Positions 17,054-25,073 are shown, counted from the first letter of the stretch. The stretch: DNA of 64,000 nucleotides from Pseudoflavonifractor sp. An184 (GCF_002160305.1 NZ_NFKI01000012.1:1-64000); one strand, 5' to 3'. Numbers and translations are program-made. Notes: generated by a model not told the origin, from the letters alone.

Positions 17054-17082
17054 ATCATACACAATTTCCCCCGCCCTGTCAA
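17054..17082 (-). promoter_or_regulatory. Promoter of the trp operon
   Basis: Minus strand TTGACA (17082-17077), 17-nt spacer, TATGAT (17059-17054). Confidence 0.8.
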
Positions 17083-17195
17083 CCCCCGCCGCGTTTTTTG
17101 ATCAAACAAAAAGACAGTTTTATTCTAATCATTTCTGAAAAATTTTTTCTGGATGAAGAAATCGAATTTTCTGAAATTCCCCTGAAACAGAAGGA

Positions 17196-17214
17196 TTCGT
17201 CGGAACTTGTCGAA
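17196..17214 (+). promoter_or_regulatory. Spo0A box(es) upstream of the Spo0A-like gene
   Basis: TTGTCGAA at 17207-17214 matches the 0A box core (TTGTCGAA). A weaker TTCGTCGG-type site precedes it by about one helical turn. This suggests autoregulation. A possible promoter TTGCAT (17247-17252) with TACATT 17 nt later lies downstream, so the boxes sit at activator positions. Nothing else is recognised in 17083-17339. Confidence 0.55.
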
Positions 17215-17339
17215 ACTTTTTATTCCATTTTTTGGCAAAAACGCCTTGCATATCCTGTCTGATTATGATACATTTTACTTGGCCGCTCCGGGCGTATCCG
17301 GCGGGCCGGCCATATCATTCCAGGAGGAGAAGAGCGAAT

Positions 17340-18101
17340 ATGGAGTATGCCAAGCGACTGCTGGTAGCGGATACCAGCGACGAATTCCGGCGCCATCTGA
17401 TTGAGGCGCTTCAAAACGAATCGGACATGGAAGTAGTGGGCGAGACGGGCGACGGCCAGCAGCTGCTGGAGATGGTCCGGACCCTGCAGCCCGACGCCGT
17501 GGTCATGGAGATGGTGCTCTCCGGCATGGACGGGATCGAAGTGCTGGAGCAGCTGCGGGAGCTTCCCCCGGAGCACCGCCCCCGGATTCTGGTGCTGTCC
17601 AGCTACATCCACGGGGCCATCGCCGACCTGGCCGCCGCCAATGGGGCCGACCACTTCATGGTCAAGCCCTGCAAATTCAGCACCATCTGCGCCCGCATCC
17701 GGCAGCTCACCACTTTTGAGGCCATAGAGGAGGACAAGAGCCGCTCCCACAGTCTGGAGACCCTGGTCACCTCCATCATCCATGAGGTGGGCGTCCCCGC
17801 CCATATCAAGGGCTACCAGTATCTCCGGGAGGCCATCCTCATCGCCGTGGACGACATGGAGGTCATCAACGCTGTGACCAAGGTCCTCTACCCCGAGGTG
17901 GCCAAGCGGTTCGGCACCACCGCCTCCCGGGTGGAGCGGGCCATCCGCCACGCCATTGAGGTGGCCTGGGACCGGGGCGACTTGGAGACCTTGCAGAAAT
18001 ACTTCGGTTACACCGTCTCCAACGTGAAAGGAAAACCCACCAACAGCGAGTTCATCGCCATGATCGCCGACCGGCTCCAGCTCCAGCAGCGGGAGGGATG
18101 A
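17340..18101 (+). CDS. spo0A: Spo0A-family sporulation regulator with altered phospho-acceptor
   Basis: 253 residues from ATG 17340 (CAGGAGGAGA upstream). The C-terminal Spo0A DNA-binding domain is highly conserved ([47 protein letters not shown]). The N-terminal receiver keeps Asp11, the Ser of LVLSS and the Lys of MVKP. However, the phospho-acceptor position reads [12 protein letters not shown], with Glu57 where Spo0A has Asp, and the second acidic residue is Thr12. It is therefore either a phosphorylation-independent (phosphomimetic) Spo0A or a diverged paralogue. It does not follow spoIVB, the usual spo0A neighbour. A 0A box lies upstream. Confidence 0.88.
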   Translation: MEYAKRLLVADTSDEFRRHLIEALQNESDMEVVGETGDGQQLLEMVRTLQPDAVVMEMVLSGMDGIEVLEQLRELPPEHRPRILVLSSYIHGAIADLAAANGADHFMVKPCKFSTICARIRQLTTFEAIEEDKSRSHSLETLVTSIIHEVGVPAHIKGYQYLREAILIAVDDMEVINAVTKVLYPEVAKRFGTTASRVERAIRHAIEVAWDRGDLETLQKYFGYTVSNVKGKPTNSEFIAMIADRLQLQQREG

Positions 18102-18184
18102 GCGCTCCCCGTTTCCCCAGCCACCCCGCGGAACCCCCGCGCACGCACCAGAAAAGAGGATAATTTGTACCAGGAATTCTAAGA

Positions 18185-18225
18185 GGCGGACCAGAGAACA
18201 GCGTTCAGGTCCGCCTTGTTTTTTT
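18185..18225 (+). terminator. Terminator of the Spo0A-like gene
   Basis: GGCGGACC/GGTCCGCC stem followed by TTGTTTTTTT. Confidence 0.85.
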
Positions 18226-18294
18226 CGCCCGTTTCCCCTATAATAAAAACCGGTCCATCTTTTGGAACCCTGTAAAGCAAGGAGGCACATCACC

Positions 18295-18540
18295 ATGACC
18301 ATTCAGTACACGCCTCGGGGCGTCTGCTCCCGGGCCTTTACCATTCAGGTGGAGGACGGCGCCATCCGCTCCGTTCAGATCGTGGGGGGCTGCGACGGAA
18401 ATCTGAAGGGCATCTCCAGTTTGCTGCGGGGGATGCCGGTGGACGAGGCCATCCGGCGGCTGGAGGGCATCCGCTGCGGCGGAAAGCCCACCTCCTGCCC
18501 GGATCAGATCGCCCAGGCCCTGAAAACGGCTCAGGGATGA
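18295..18540 (+). CDS. TSCPD domain-containing protein (TIGR03905 type)
   Basis: 81 residues from ATG 18295 with AAGGAGG 9 nt upstream; a longer in-frame extension lacks a start signal. It has the conserved pattern YTPRGVCSRAFTIQVEDG, VQIVGGCDGNLKGIS and the Cys-containing IRCGGKPTSCPDQIA of the stand-alone TSCPD family. The domain also occurs at the end of class II ribonucleotide reductases. The function of the small stand-alone form is unknown; the paired cysteines suggest metal or redox chemistry. Confidence 0.85.
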   Translation: MTIQYTPRGVCSRAFTIQVEDGAIRSVQIVGGCDGNLKGISSLLRGMPVDEAIRRLEGIRCGGKPTSCPDQIAQALKTAQG

Positions 18541-18541
18541 A

Positions 18542-18571
18542 AAACGGACCGCTTTCCAAAGCGGTCCGTTT
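18542..18571. terminator. Terminator hairpin, left duplicate (30 bp)
   Basis: Perfect 14-bp stem with 2-nt centre beginning 2 nt after the TSCPD stop. It is an exact 30-bp duplicate of 18792-18821. The two copies bracket the repeat element like a target-site duplication. Confidence 0.9.
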
Positions 18572-18791
18572 CAGGCTGTCGAAAAAGTCTAAGGACTTTT
18601 CCGACAGCCTGAAAAAATGCCGTTACTTTCCCGCCGCTGCGCGGCGGAAAAGTCCTCGCTGCGCTCGCTGAACGCCTTGCCCAGCAAGGCATTCAGGGCA
18701 TTCGATCCCACTCGAGGCGGGCTACCGCCCCCTCGAGCTCCCCCGCCAACACTCGGGCGGATTCGTCTGAACAGAGGTTTTCGACAAGCTG
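18572..18791 (+). repeat. Terminator-associated TIR element, copy 2 (complete, 220 bp)
   Basis: Begins CAGGCTGTCGAAAAAG and ends TTTTCGACAAGCTG, imperfect terminal inverted repeats of about 15 bp. The left 40 nt (18572-18611) form a near-perfect hairpin. Internal stems lie at about 18628-18652, 18668-18697 and 18710-18737. There is no credible ORF. It is flanked on both sides by the same 30-bp terminator hairpin. Confidence 0.92.
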
Positions 18792-18821
18792 AAACGGACC
18801 GCTTTCCAAAGCGGTCCGTTT
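18792..18821. terminator. Terminator hairpin, right duplicate, with T-run
   Basis: Exact copy of 18542-18571, followed by TTTTTTCTC on the plus strand. It probably retains terminator function for the plus-strand gene and for the convergent carboxypeptidase gene. Confidence 0.88.
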
Positions 18822-18828
18822 TTTTCTC

Positions 18829-20196
18829 TTATCGACGGCGGCGGCCGCTGTAATGGCCCCGCCGGCCCGCGCCCATACCTACGCCGGAGCGGTAGCGCCG
18901 GCGCTTCCGGAACACCAGCACCCGCAGCAGGACAATCACCACAACGGCCAGTACCACCACAAGGAGCAGGCGCACCCCCGCATTTTGGAAGAAGGTCTCC
19001 ACCTGGTGCTTGTAGTAGAGAAAATCCGAGCGCTCCACCGAGGTGTCCGCCACCAGGTCCAGCCGGCCGTATTCCGTCCCGTCATAGCGGATGGTCAGAA
19101 TGCCCAGCACCTGGCCCGCCTCCACGGGGGCGTCCACGCTCTCGCTGAATAAGGAGGGGACCATCTCCACCTGCTCCAGGTCGATGTCCTTGGGCAGGGT
19201 CCGGGTGATGGAGCCCAGAGGCTTTACGTTCACCTCGTCCGCCTGGGTGGACAGGTTTACCTTCACCTTGGCCACCAGGGCCTCGTCTGGGGACAAGGTG
19301 ACCCGCTGGAAGTTGCCAAAGCCCCAGTTCAGCAGCTTGATGGTCTCGCTGAACTGGCGGGCGTCCGTGCTGCCGTCCGCCTGCTTCACCTCTTCCGCCC
19401 CCAGGATGACGGAGATCAGATACATGTCCCCCTTCCGGGCGGTCTCCACCAGGCAGCATCCCGCCTCGTCGGTGGTGCCCGTCTTGCCCCCGGTGCCCGG
19501 GCCGTACAGATACTGGGTGTAGGTCCAGTTGGAGGTGAGGGCGTTGGTGTTGCGGATGATCCGCTCCTCCGACACGCCGTTGGCGGGAAGGGTGTAGTTG
19601 GGGCTGGTGAGGATGGTCTGGAACAGGTCGTACTCCATGGCCGCCTTCATAAAGCGGGTGATGTCGTAAGCGGTGGTGTAGTGGTTCTCGTCGTGGTAGC
19701 CGTGGGGATTGGCAAAGTGGGTCCCCTCACAGCCCAGCTCCTCCGCCCGCTGGTTCATGTGGTCCACAAAGGCCTCCACGCTCCCGTCCACCGCAATGGC
19801 CAGGATCTGGGCCACCTCGTTGCCCGAGGGGAGGAGCAGACAGTACAAATACTGCTCCAGGGTGTAGGTATCCCCCACCTGTATCTTGGCGGTGGAGCTG
19901 CCCTCCGGCACCTCCAGGGCCTCCGCCGTGGCAGTGATGGGGGTGTCCAGGGTCAGCTCTCCCGCGTCCACCGCCTCCAGCACCAGCAGGGCGGTCATCA
20001 CCTTGGTGATGCTGGCGGGGTACACCTTGTCATAGGCCCCCTTGTCATAGAGCACCTCGTCGTAGGTGGCGTCGATGAGGATGGCGTTGCGGCAGGTGAG
20101 ACCCGGGTCCTCCACCGCAGCGGCGGACATGGGCAGGAACAGGGCGGCCAGAAGGATCACCGCCGCCAGAAGGCTGGGAAAACGGCATTTTTTCAT
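18829..20196 (-). CDS. D-alanyl-D-alanine carboxypeptidase (S11 family, DacF-like)
   Basis: 455 residues from ATG 20196 with a GGAG 8 nt upstream (an ATG five codons earlier lies on that site). A signal peptide occupies the first 26 residues or so. The three active-site motifs are SITK (catalytic Ser), SGN and KTGTT. A C-terminal beta-domain is followed by a transmembrane helix (LLLVVVLAVVVIVLLRVLVF) and a very basic tail. It trims the terminal D-Ala of peptidoglycan stem peptides outside the membrane. The single C-terminal helix replaces the usual amphipathic anchor. Confidence 0.93.
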   Translation of the reverse strand: MKKCRFPSLLAAVILLAALFLPMSAAAVEDPGLTCRNAILIDATYDEVLYDKGAYDKVYPASITKVMTALLVLEAVDAGELTLDTPITATAEALEVPEGSSTAKIQVGDTYTLEQYLYCLLLPSGNEVAQILAIAVDGSVEAFVDHMNQRAEELGCEGTHFANPHGYHDENHYTTAYDITRFMKAAMEYDLFQTILTSPNYTLPANGVSEERIIRNTNALTSNWTYTQYLYGPGTGGKTGTTDEAGCCLVETARKGDMYLISVILGAEEVKQADGSTDARQFSETIKLLNWGFGNFQRVTLSPDEALVAKVKVNLSTQADEVNVKPLGSITRTLPKDIDLEQVEMVPSLFSESVDAPVEAGQVLGILTIRYDGTEYGRLDLVADTSVERSDFLYYKHQVETFFQNAGVRLLLVVVLAVVVIVLLRVLVFRKRRRYRSGVGMGAGRRGHYSGRRRR

Positions 20197-20273
20197 TGGG
20201 CAATTCTCCATATGTATGATATAATAGAAAAGAATCTCCGGCGCAGCGCCGGGATCAATATTCTGTAAACCTC

Positions 20274-20302
20274 ATTATAGCAAACCGAATCCATCCCCGC
20301 AA
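20274..20302 (-). promoter_or_regulatory. Promoter of the D,D-carboxypeptidase gene
   Basis: Minus strand TTGCGG (20302-20297), 17-nt spacer, TATAAT (20279-20274). A small CCGGCGC hairpin lies in the leader. Confidence 0.65.
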
Positions 20303-20320
20303 GCACCAGGAGGGAGAAAA

Positions 20321-20755
20321 ATGGCTGGAATTTCCCGGTTTGAAAAAGGAGTGCTTCTCCTCACAGCCGGTTTCGTGCTGTTCACCGGCGGCTGGTTCCT
20401 GGCCGGGCAGAATACCTCCGAGCCCTACACCGTCACGGTATCCGCCCCGCAGGAGCCCTCCGCCCCGGACCCGGCCCTCCAGGAGGCGCCCGCCGAGGGG
20501 GAGCGCCCGGACAGTCTGCTGCCCGGCGAGGTCATCGACCTGAACGCCGCCGACGCCTACGACCTGGACCGGCTGCCCGGCATCGGGCCCGCCAAGGCGG
20601 AGGCCATTCTGATCTATCGGGAGGAGCACGGCTCCTTCCAGAGCGTGGACGATCTGCTCTCCGTCTCCGGCATCGGGGAGGTCACATTGGAGAACCTGCG
20701 TCCCTATGTGACGGCGGGAGGCGCGGCAGAGACAGCGGGGGCAACGGGCGGGTAA
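20321..20755 (+). CDS. ComEA-like helix-hairpin-helix protein
   Basis: 144 residues: one N-terminal transmembrane helix (about residues 10-28), a Pro/Ala/Glu-rich spacer and a C-terminal HhH domain (VIDLNAADAYDLDRLPGIGPAKAEAI, then LLSVSGIGEVTLENLRPYV). This is the ComEA DNA-receptor layout: a membrane-anchored protein binding double-stranded DNA outside the cell during transformation. No comEC lies beside it here. The last codons (TAGATGG) and the stop overlap a small GGGCGGG/CCCGCCC palindrome. Confidence 0.85.
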   Translation: MAGISRFEKGVLLLTAGFVLFTGGWFLAGQNTSEPYTVTVSAPQEPSAPDPALQEAPAEGERPDSLLPGEVIDLNAADAYDLDRLPGIGPAKAEAILIYREEHGSFQSVDDLLSVSGIGEVTLENLRPYVTAGGAAETAGATGG

Positions 20756-20813
20756 TCCCCGCCCCTACGGGCAGTCCCACCTTTTATGCAAGGGCGGCCA
20801 TCAGCCGCCCGAG

Positions 20814-20996
20814 GGCGGTTCTAGGCCTTGTTTGAAAATCGGAAATGTGCCCGACGGCGAGGGATTTTTTCGCCAGACAAGGCGATTTGACGCGGCAATA
20901 CTTTGTGTATTGCAAGGAAAATCAACGCAGTATGGCGGAAAAAGAACCGCCGTTTGGGCATATTGACATGTTTCAAACATGGCCTAGGGAACCGCC
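20814..20996. mobile_element. MITE-like element with 24-bp terminal inverted repeats
   Basis: Starts GGCGGTTCTAGGCCTTGTTT and ends with the near-complement (AAACATGGCCTAGGGAACCGCC). The whole 183 bp folds into one long imperfect hairpin; for example GTGCCCGACGGCGA pairs with the CCGCCGTTTGGGCA region and GCAATAC with GTATTGC. No ORF is credible. It lies between the ComEA hairpin (GGGCGGC/GCCGCCC near 20792-20810) and the response-regulator gene, whose leader it now forms. A TTGACA at 20963-20968 could serve as a -35 box. Confidence 0.8.
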
Positions 20997-21021
20997 TAAA
21001 GAAAGCAAGGAGTTTTATATC

Positions 21022-21729
21022 ATGGCAAAAATACTGGTCGTAGATGACGAGAAGGTCCTGGTCAAGGGAATCACCTTCAATTTAAAAAACGAGGGCTATC
21101 AGGTGGAGACCGGCTACGACGGCGAGGAGGCGGTGGAGCTGGCCCGGGAGGGAAATTTCGACCTGATTATCCTGGACCTGATGATGCCCAAGATCGACGG
21201 GCTCCAGGCCTGCATGCGCATCCGGGAGTTCTCCAACGTGCCCATCATCATGCTCACCGCCCGCAGCGAGGACACGGACAAGATCATCGGCTTTGAGTGC
21301 GGGGCGGACGACTATATCACCAAGCCCTTCAACATCCTGGAGCTGAAGGCCCGGGTGCGGGCCCTGCTGCGCCGCTCCGGAGCGGCGGGCCAGCGCCAGG
21401 CGGGGCGGGGCGCCCTCACTGTGGGCCACATCCGCCTGGACCCCAGCGAGCGCTCCGCCTGGAAGGACGGCAAGCCGGTGGATTTGACCGCCAAGGAGTT
21501 CGACCTGATGGAGCTGCTCATGCGCAACCCCGGCCGGGTGTACAGCCGGGAGAACCTGCTCAATGTGGTGTGGGGCTATGAGTATATCGGGGACTACCGC
21601 ACGGTGGACGTGCACATCCGCCGCCTGCGGGAGAAGCTGGAGCTGGACCCGGCCAATCCGGCATACATCCGCACCAAATGGGGGGTGGGCTACTACCTGA
21701 GCAGTCAGGGGAGCTCCTCCGGCCGGTGA
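21022..21729 (+). CDS. OmpR/PhoB-family response regulator
   Basis: 235 residues from ATG 21022 (AGCAAGGAG upstream). The receiver domain has acidic pair Asp9-Asp10 (VVDDEK), phospho-acceptor Asp in LIILDLMMPKIDG, Thr in MLTARSED and Lys in YITKPF. The C-terminal winged helix has LTAKEFDLMELLMRNPGRVYSRENLL and YRTVDVHIRRLREKL. It pairs with the downstream sensor kinase (31 nt between the genes). The target is unknown. The promoter region is occupied by a MITE-like element. Confidence 0.92.
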   Translation: MAKILVVDDEKVLVKGITFNLKNEGYQVETGYDGEEAVELAREGNFDLIILDLMMPKIDGLQACMRIREFSNVPIIMLTARSEDTDKIIGFECGADDYITKPFNILELKARVRALLRRSGAAGQRQAGRGALTVGHIRLDPSERSAWKDGKPVDLTAKEFDLMELLMRNPGRVYSRENLLNVVWGYEYIGDYRTVDVHIRRLREKLELDPANPAYIRTKWGVGYYLSSQGSSSGR

Positions 21730-21760
21730 CCACCTGTTCCAAGAGAGGATGAGACGCGCC

Positions 21761-23284
21761 ATGCCGGAACCGTCGGCCAAATCCAAGGAAAAACAGAAGA
21801 TCCCCTTTTTCTCCCGCCTCCAGGTCAAGTACGCCCTGAGCTACCTGGCCCTGCTGGCGGTGGTGCTGGTCCTGCTGAACACCTACCCCCTGATCGCCTC
21901 CCAGAATCTGCTGATCTCCTCCAAGGAGGACTCCCTGCGCAGTCAGATCGCGGTCATGTCCTCCGCCCTCATGGAGCTGGAGACCCTCTCCGCCGACCAG
22001 GTGGCCCGGGTGATGAACATGCTGGACAACATGGGGCTGGAGCGGATTCTGGTCACCGACCCCTCGGGGCTGATCCTGTACGACAGCCTCACCCAGGGGC
22101 AGTCGGAGGAGGGGGAGGACTCCTCCGCACAGGCCCCGCCGGACGCCGGCGGAGGCTCCGCCCAGCCGACCTATCAGTACGCCCTGTTTCAGGAGGTGGC
22201 CCTGGCCCTCCAGGGGAACGACGTGCTCTACACCAACTATGAGGACGGGGTATTTCTCTCCACCGCCGCCGCCCCCATCCTGTACCGGGGCATGATCATC
22301 GGCGGCATCTATATCTGCGACTGGGACAACACCCAGGGGACGCTGCTCATGAGCCTGCAGCAGAACCTGCGCACCATCTCTCTGGTGCTGATGGTCATTG
22401 CCCTGCTGGTCAGTTTCTTCTTCTCCAAAGTGCTCACCTCCCGCATCGGGGCCCTGCTGCGGGCCATCCGCATCGTGGGCGAGGGGGAGTACGGCCACCG
22501 GCTCCAGCCGGCGGGGAAGGACGAGCTGGCCCATCTGGCGGAGGAGTTCAACCAGCTCACCGACCGCCTTCAGACCACCGAAGAGGTCCGCCGCCGCTTT
22601 GTCTCCGACGCCTCCCATGAGCTGAAGACCCCCCTGGCCTCCATCCGCCTGCTGGCCGACTCCATCCTCCAAAACCAGGAGATGGACCGGGAGACCGTCC
22701 AGGACTTTGTCAGCGACATCGGGGAGGAGGCCGAGCGCCTCACCCGCATCACCGAGCATCTGCTGGCCCTCACCCGGCTGGACAGCCTGCCGGTGGGCGA
22801 GACCTCTATTGTGGACCTGTCCGCCGTGGGCCGCAGGGCGGTCTCCATGCTCCTGCCGGTGGCCGACGCCGCCCAGGTGACCATCGAGACCACCTGGAAG
22901 AGCGGCTGCACCCTCCGGTGCACCGAGGACGACCTGTACCAGATCTGTTTCAACCTGATTGAAAACGCCGTCAAATATAACTTCCCCGGGGGAAAGGTGT
23001 TCGTCTCCACCCGCCGGAATGGGGACCAGGTGCTCTTTGAGGTGGCGGACACGGGCATCGGCATCCCGGAGGAGGAGCTGCCCAAGGTGTTCAACCGCTT
23101 CTACCGGGTGGACAAGGCCCGCTCCCGGGCGGCGGGGGGCACCGGTCTGGGGCTGTCCATCGTGCGGGACACGGTGCGCCGCCACGGGGGCTGGGTCACC
23201 GCCCAGCGCCGGGACCCCGAGGGCAGTGTGTTCACTGTGGGCTTCCCCTGTGAGACGCCTGAGGTGGGAGGTGAGGAACTGTGA
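21761..23284 (+). CDS. Sensor histidine kinase (HAMP-HisKA-HATPase)
   Basis: About 507 residues from ATG 21761 (GAGAGGATGAG upstream; ATG 21749 is an alternative). A transmembrane helix near residue 25, an extracytoplasmic sensor region of about 150 residues with an acidic Ser/Gly-rich insert, a second helix (VLMVIALLVSFFFS) and HAMP are followed by HisKA with SHELKTPLASIR and HATPase motifs NLIENAVKY, DTGIGIP and GGTGLGLSIV. It phosphorylates the preceding regulator. The stop overlaps the GTG start of the GerMN lipoprotein, which may modulate the sensor. Confidence 0.93.
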   Translation: MPEPSAKSKEKQKIPFFSRLQVKYALSYLALLAVVLVLLNTYPLIASQNLLISSKEDSLRSQIAVMSSALMELETLSADQVARVMNMLDNMGLERILVTDPSGLILYDSLTQGQSEEGEDSSAQAPPDAGGGSAQPTYQYALFQEVALALQGNDVLYTNYEDGVFLSTAAAPILYRGMIIGGIYICDWDNTQGTLLMSLQQNLRTISLVLMVIALLVSFFFSKVLTSRIGALLRAIRIVGEGEYGHRLQPAGKDELAHLAEEFNQLTDRLQTTEEVRRRFVSDASHELKTPLASIRLLADSILQNQEMDRETVQDFVSDIGEEAERLTRITEHLLALTRLDSLPVGETSIVDLSAVGRRAVSMLLPVADAAQVTIETTWKSGCTLRCTEDDLYQICFNLIENAVKYNFPGGKVFVSTRRNGDQVLFEVADTGIGIPEEELPKVFNRFYRVDKARSRAAGGTGLGLSIVRDTVRRHGGWVTAQRRDPEGSVFTVGFPCETPEVGGEEL

Positions 23285-23799
23285 GACGGCTGCTTCTCTC
23301 CCTTGTCCTGGCCCTCTCCCTCCTGCTGGCCGGCTGCGGCACCGGCAGGGAGAGCTCAGGGGTGCTGCTGTACTTCTGCACCGACCCCAACGACCACAGC
23401 CAGCTCCACGGCCCCGCCATCCAGAGCCAGCCCTACCTGGGCCCCTCCGGCCCCGGGGTGGAGGAGCTGGTGAGCGCCCTGCTGGCCGGTCCTACCCAGG
23501 ACGGCCTGGTCTCCCCCTTTCCCCAGGGGCTCTCTCTCCAGAGCTGGGCGCTGGAGGACGGGCTGCTCACCCTGAATTTTTCCGAGCAGTACGGCGGGCT
23601 GGCGGATATCTCCCTCACCTTGGCCGACTACTGCCTGGTGCTCACCCTCAGCCAGGTGGAGGGGGTGGACACAGTCCAGATCCAGTCCGCCGGGCACACC
23701 TACCACTCCCGCAGCCACCAGACCATGAAGGCGGACGAGGTGCTCACCGACCAGAGCCTGCCTGAGGAGGTCCTGCATCCCAGCGACGAGGAAAATTAG
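23281..23799 (+). CDS. GerMN-domain lipoprotein
   Basis: 172 residues from GTG 23281, overlapping the kinase stop. The signal peptide ends in lipobox LLAGC (Cys20 or so). The mature part contains one GerMN domain: LLYFCTDPNDH, then VEELVSALLAGPTQDGLVSPFPQGLSLQSW, LTLNFSEQY and TLADYCLVLTLSQVEGVDTVQIQ. GerM-type proteins act at the outer face of the membrane and take part in sporulation and germination. Coupling to a kinase resembles other lipoprotein-kinase pairs (LpqB/YycH-like logic), which is inference. Confidence 0.88.
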   Translation: MRRLLLSLVLALSLLLAGCGTGRESSGVLLYFCTDPNDHSQLHGPAIQSQPYLGPSGPGVEELVSALLAGPTQDGLVSPFPQGLSLQSWALEDGLLTLNFSEQYGGLADISLTLADYCLVLTLSQVEGVDTVQIQSAGHTYHSRSHQTMKADEVLTDQSLPEEVLHPSDEEN

Positions 23800-23960
23800 G
23801 CCCTCTCGCTATGCCCCAGCACGCCCAGCATCAGCCGGGCTCCCAGGTAAAAGCCCCGCCGGAACAGGAGACGGCCGGAGCGCCTCTCCATGCCGCCATG
23901 CAGCTGGGAGAGGCGGCCGGCGAAGTCTACCCCAAGGGCTTGGCGGCTCTGTTTATACAC
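23796..23960 (-). CDS. Possible small hypothetical protein (truncated?)
   Basis: Minus-strand frame of about 54 codons ending at 23796, with tentative GTG start 23960. The C-terminal pattern FRRGFYLGARLMLGVLG resembles the conserved end of small clostridial proteins of unknown function (GFxLGARLMxEVL type). I see no convincing ribosome-binding site, and the reading frame continues upstream without a better start, so it may be a remnant. It converges on the GerMN gene, overlapping its stop by a few nucleotides. Confidence 0.35.
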   Translation of the reverse strand: MYKQSRQALGVDFAGRLSQLHGGMERRSGRLLFRRGFYLGARLMLGVLGHSERA

Positions 23961-24038
23961 GGGGTATGCCTGCCGTTTCAGGGGTTTACACCGAGGGGCT
24001 GGGATGGGCGGTGAAATTCCTCCTCCGGCGAAAGAACA

Positions 24039-24068
24039 GTCATACCCCCTCTCTTTGTCCCATACAAT
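24039..24068 (+). promoter_or_regulatory. Sigma-E-type promoter of yabP
   Basis: GTCATACC (24039-24046), 14-nt spacer, CATACAAT (24061-24068). The -10 element is a perfect sigma-E consensus. It lies 25 nt upstream of the yabP ATG and has the same architecture as the spoIIIA promoter at 5642-5671. Confidence 0.85.
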
Positions 24069-24093
24069 GGTAAAAAACAAAGGAGTGGGGATT

Positions 24094-24384
24094 ATGGCGT
24101 ACGACGACAGCCGCCTGCCGGCGGAGGCGGCCCACCACATTCTGCTGGAGGGGCGGGAGCAGCTCACCGTCTCCGGCGTGGAGGAGGTGGAGAGCTTTGA
24201 CGAGAACACCATCGTCATGTCCACGGTGAAGGGGACGCTGGTGGTCCGGGGGGAGGACCTGCACATCGAGAAGCTCTCCCTGGACGGGGGCGACATGAAG
24301 GTGGAGGGCAGCGTGGACTCCCTCACCTATGAGGACGACCGCCGCGGGAGGGGCGGGCTGCTCTCCCGCCTGCTGGGGGGATGA
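24094..24384 (+). CDS. yabP: Sporulation protein YabP
   Basis: 96 residues from ATG 24094 (AAAGGAGTGGGG upstream). The YabP fold is recognisable from HHILLEGREQLTVSGVEEVESFDENTIVMSTVKGTLVVRGEDLHIEKLSLDGGDMKVEGSVDSLTYE. In Bacillus YabP is made under mother-cell control and is needed for spore development; the molecular function is unclear. It overlaps yabQ by 4 nt (ATGA). Confidence 0.93.
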   Translation: MAYDDSRLPAEAAHHILLEGREQLTVSGVEEVESFDENTIVMSTVKGTLVVRGEDLHIEKLSLDGGDMKVEGSVDSLTYEDDRRGRGGLLSRLLGG

Positions 24385-25073
24385 CGGTGGATGTGGCCGC
24401 CCAGGGGGCGGCTCTGGTCCAGGCGGTGCTGCTGGGACTGGCCGCCGGGGTGCTGTACGACCTGTTCCGCATTCTGCGGGTGCGGGTGCGGCTCCCCCTG
24501 CTTGGCCCGGCGCTGGACCTGCTGTTCTGGCTGACGCTCACTGTGACGCTGTTCCTCTGGTCCCAGTGGGCCTGGGGCGGGCCGGTGCGCCTATACGGGG
24601 CGGCGTTTCTGTTCCTGGGCGGGGTGGTCTACTTCGGGCTGTTCAGCCGCTGGCTGCTCTGGCTGGGGTACCGGCTGGCCGACCTGATGACCGCAATTCT
24701 TAAGATTCTGGCCCTTCCGTTGTTTGCACTAAATCACCTCCAGAAAAAAATCAAAAAACTTGCAAAAAATATCTTCCTTTTCGCGGGAAAATGGTATAGA
24801 ATAAATCAGATAACTCAGGAAATGGAGTCCGCGGCCCGCCGGATGGCGGCCCGGGAGAGGGGAGGATCGTCACATGCGTCTGAAACGTGCGGGACTGCTG
24901 ACCAAGCTGGTCATCGTGGTGCTTCTGGTGTATCTGGCCACCTCCCTGCTGGATCTGCGGGGGCAGATTCAGTCCGTTCAGGAGGAGCGGGACACGCTGG
25001 AACAGCAGGTGGAGGAGCAGCGGCTGGCCAACCAGCAGCTGGAAGACGCCATCGAAAACAGCGACGACCCTGA
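24381..25073 (+). CDS. yabQ: Sporulation protein YabQ with overlapping 3' extension
   Basis: 230-codon frame starting within the yabP stop. Residues 1 to about 165 look like YabQ: four to five transmembrane helices (GLAAGVLYDLFRILRVRVRL motif) and a basic cytoplasmic tail with LQKKIKKLAKNIF. The last 66 codons run through the start of divIC in another frame and give low-complexity Ala/Gly residues. Either the native stop was lost, or the true C-terminus lies near 24870 and there is a frameshift. The function is in the spore cortex pathway by family. Confidence 0.85.
   Translation: MTVDVAAQGAALVQAVLLGLAAGVLYDLFRILRVRVRLPLLGPALDLLFWLTLTVTLFLWSQWAWGGPVRLYGAAFLFLGGVVYFGLFSRWLLWLGYRLADLMTAILKILALPLFALNHLQKKIKKLAKNIFLFAGKWYRINQITQEMESAARRMAARERGGSSHASETCGTADQAGHRGASGVSGHLPAGSAGADSVRSGGAGHAGTAGGGAAAGQPAAGRRHRKQRRP

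Noticed and set aside
18617-18853. ORF of 78 codons inside repeat copy 2, with near-identical ORFs in copies 1, 5 and 6
   Set aside because: Arg/Pro-rich translation, open in several frames and on both strands of the repeat, no ribosome-binding site. The sequence constraint is explained by hairpins, and the diverged copy preserves pairing, not codons.
20741-20771. GGGCGGGTAATCCCCGCCC palindrome at the comEA stop as a separate mobile element
   Set aside because: Too short and single-copy here. The resemblance to the hairpin at 48484-48502 is weak.
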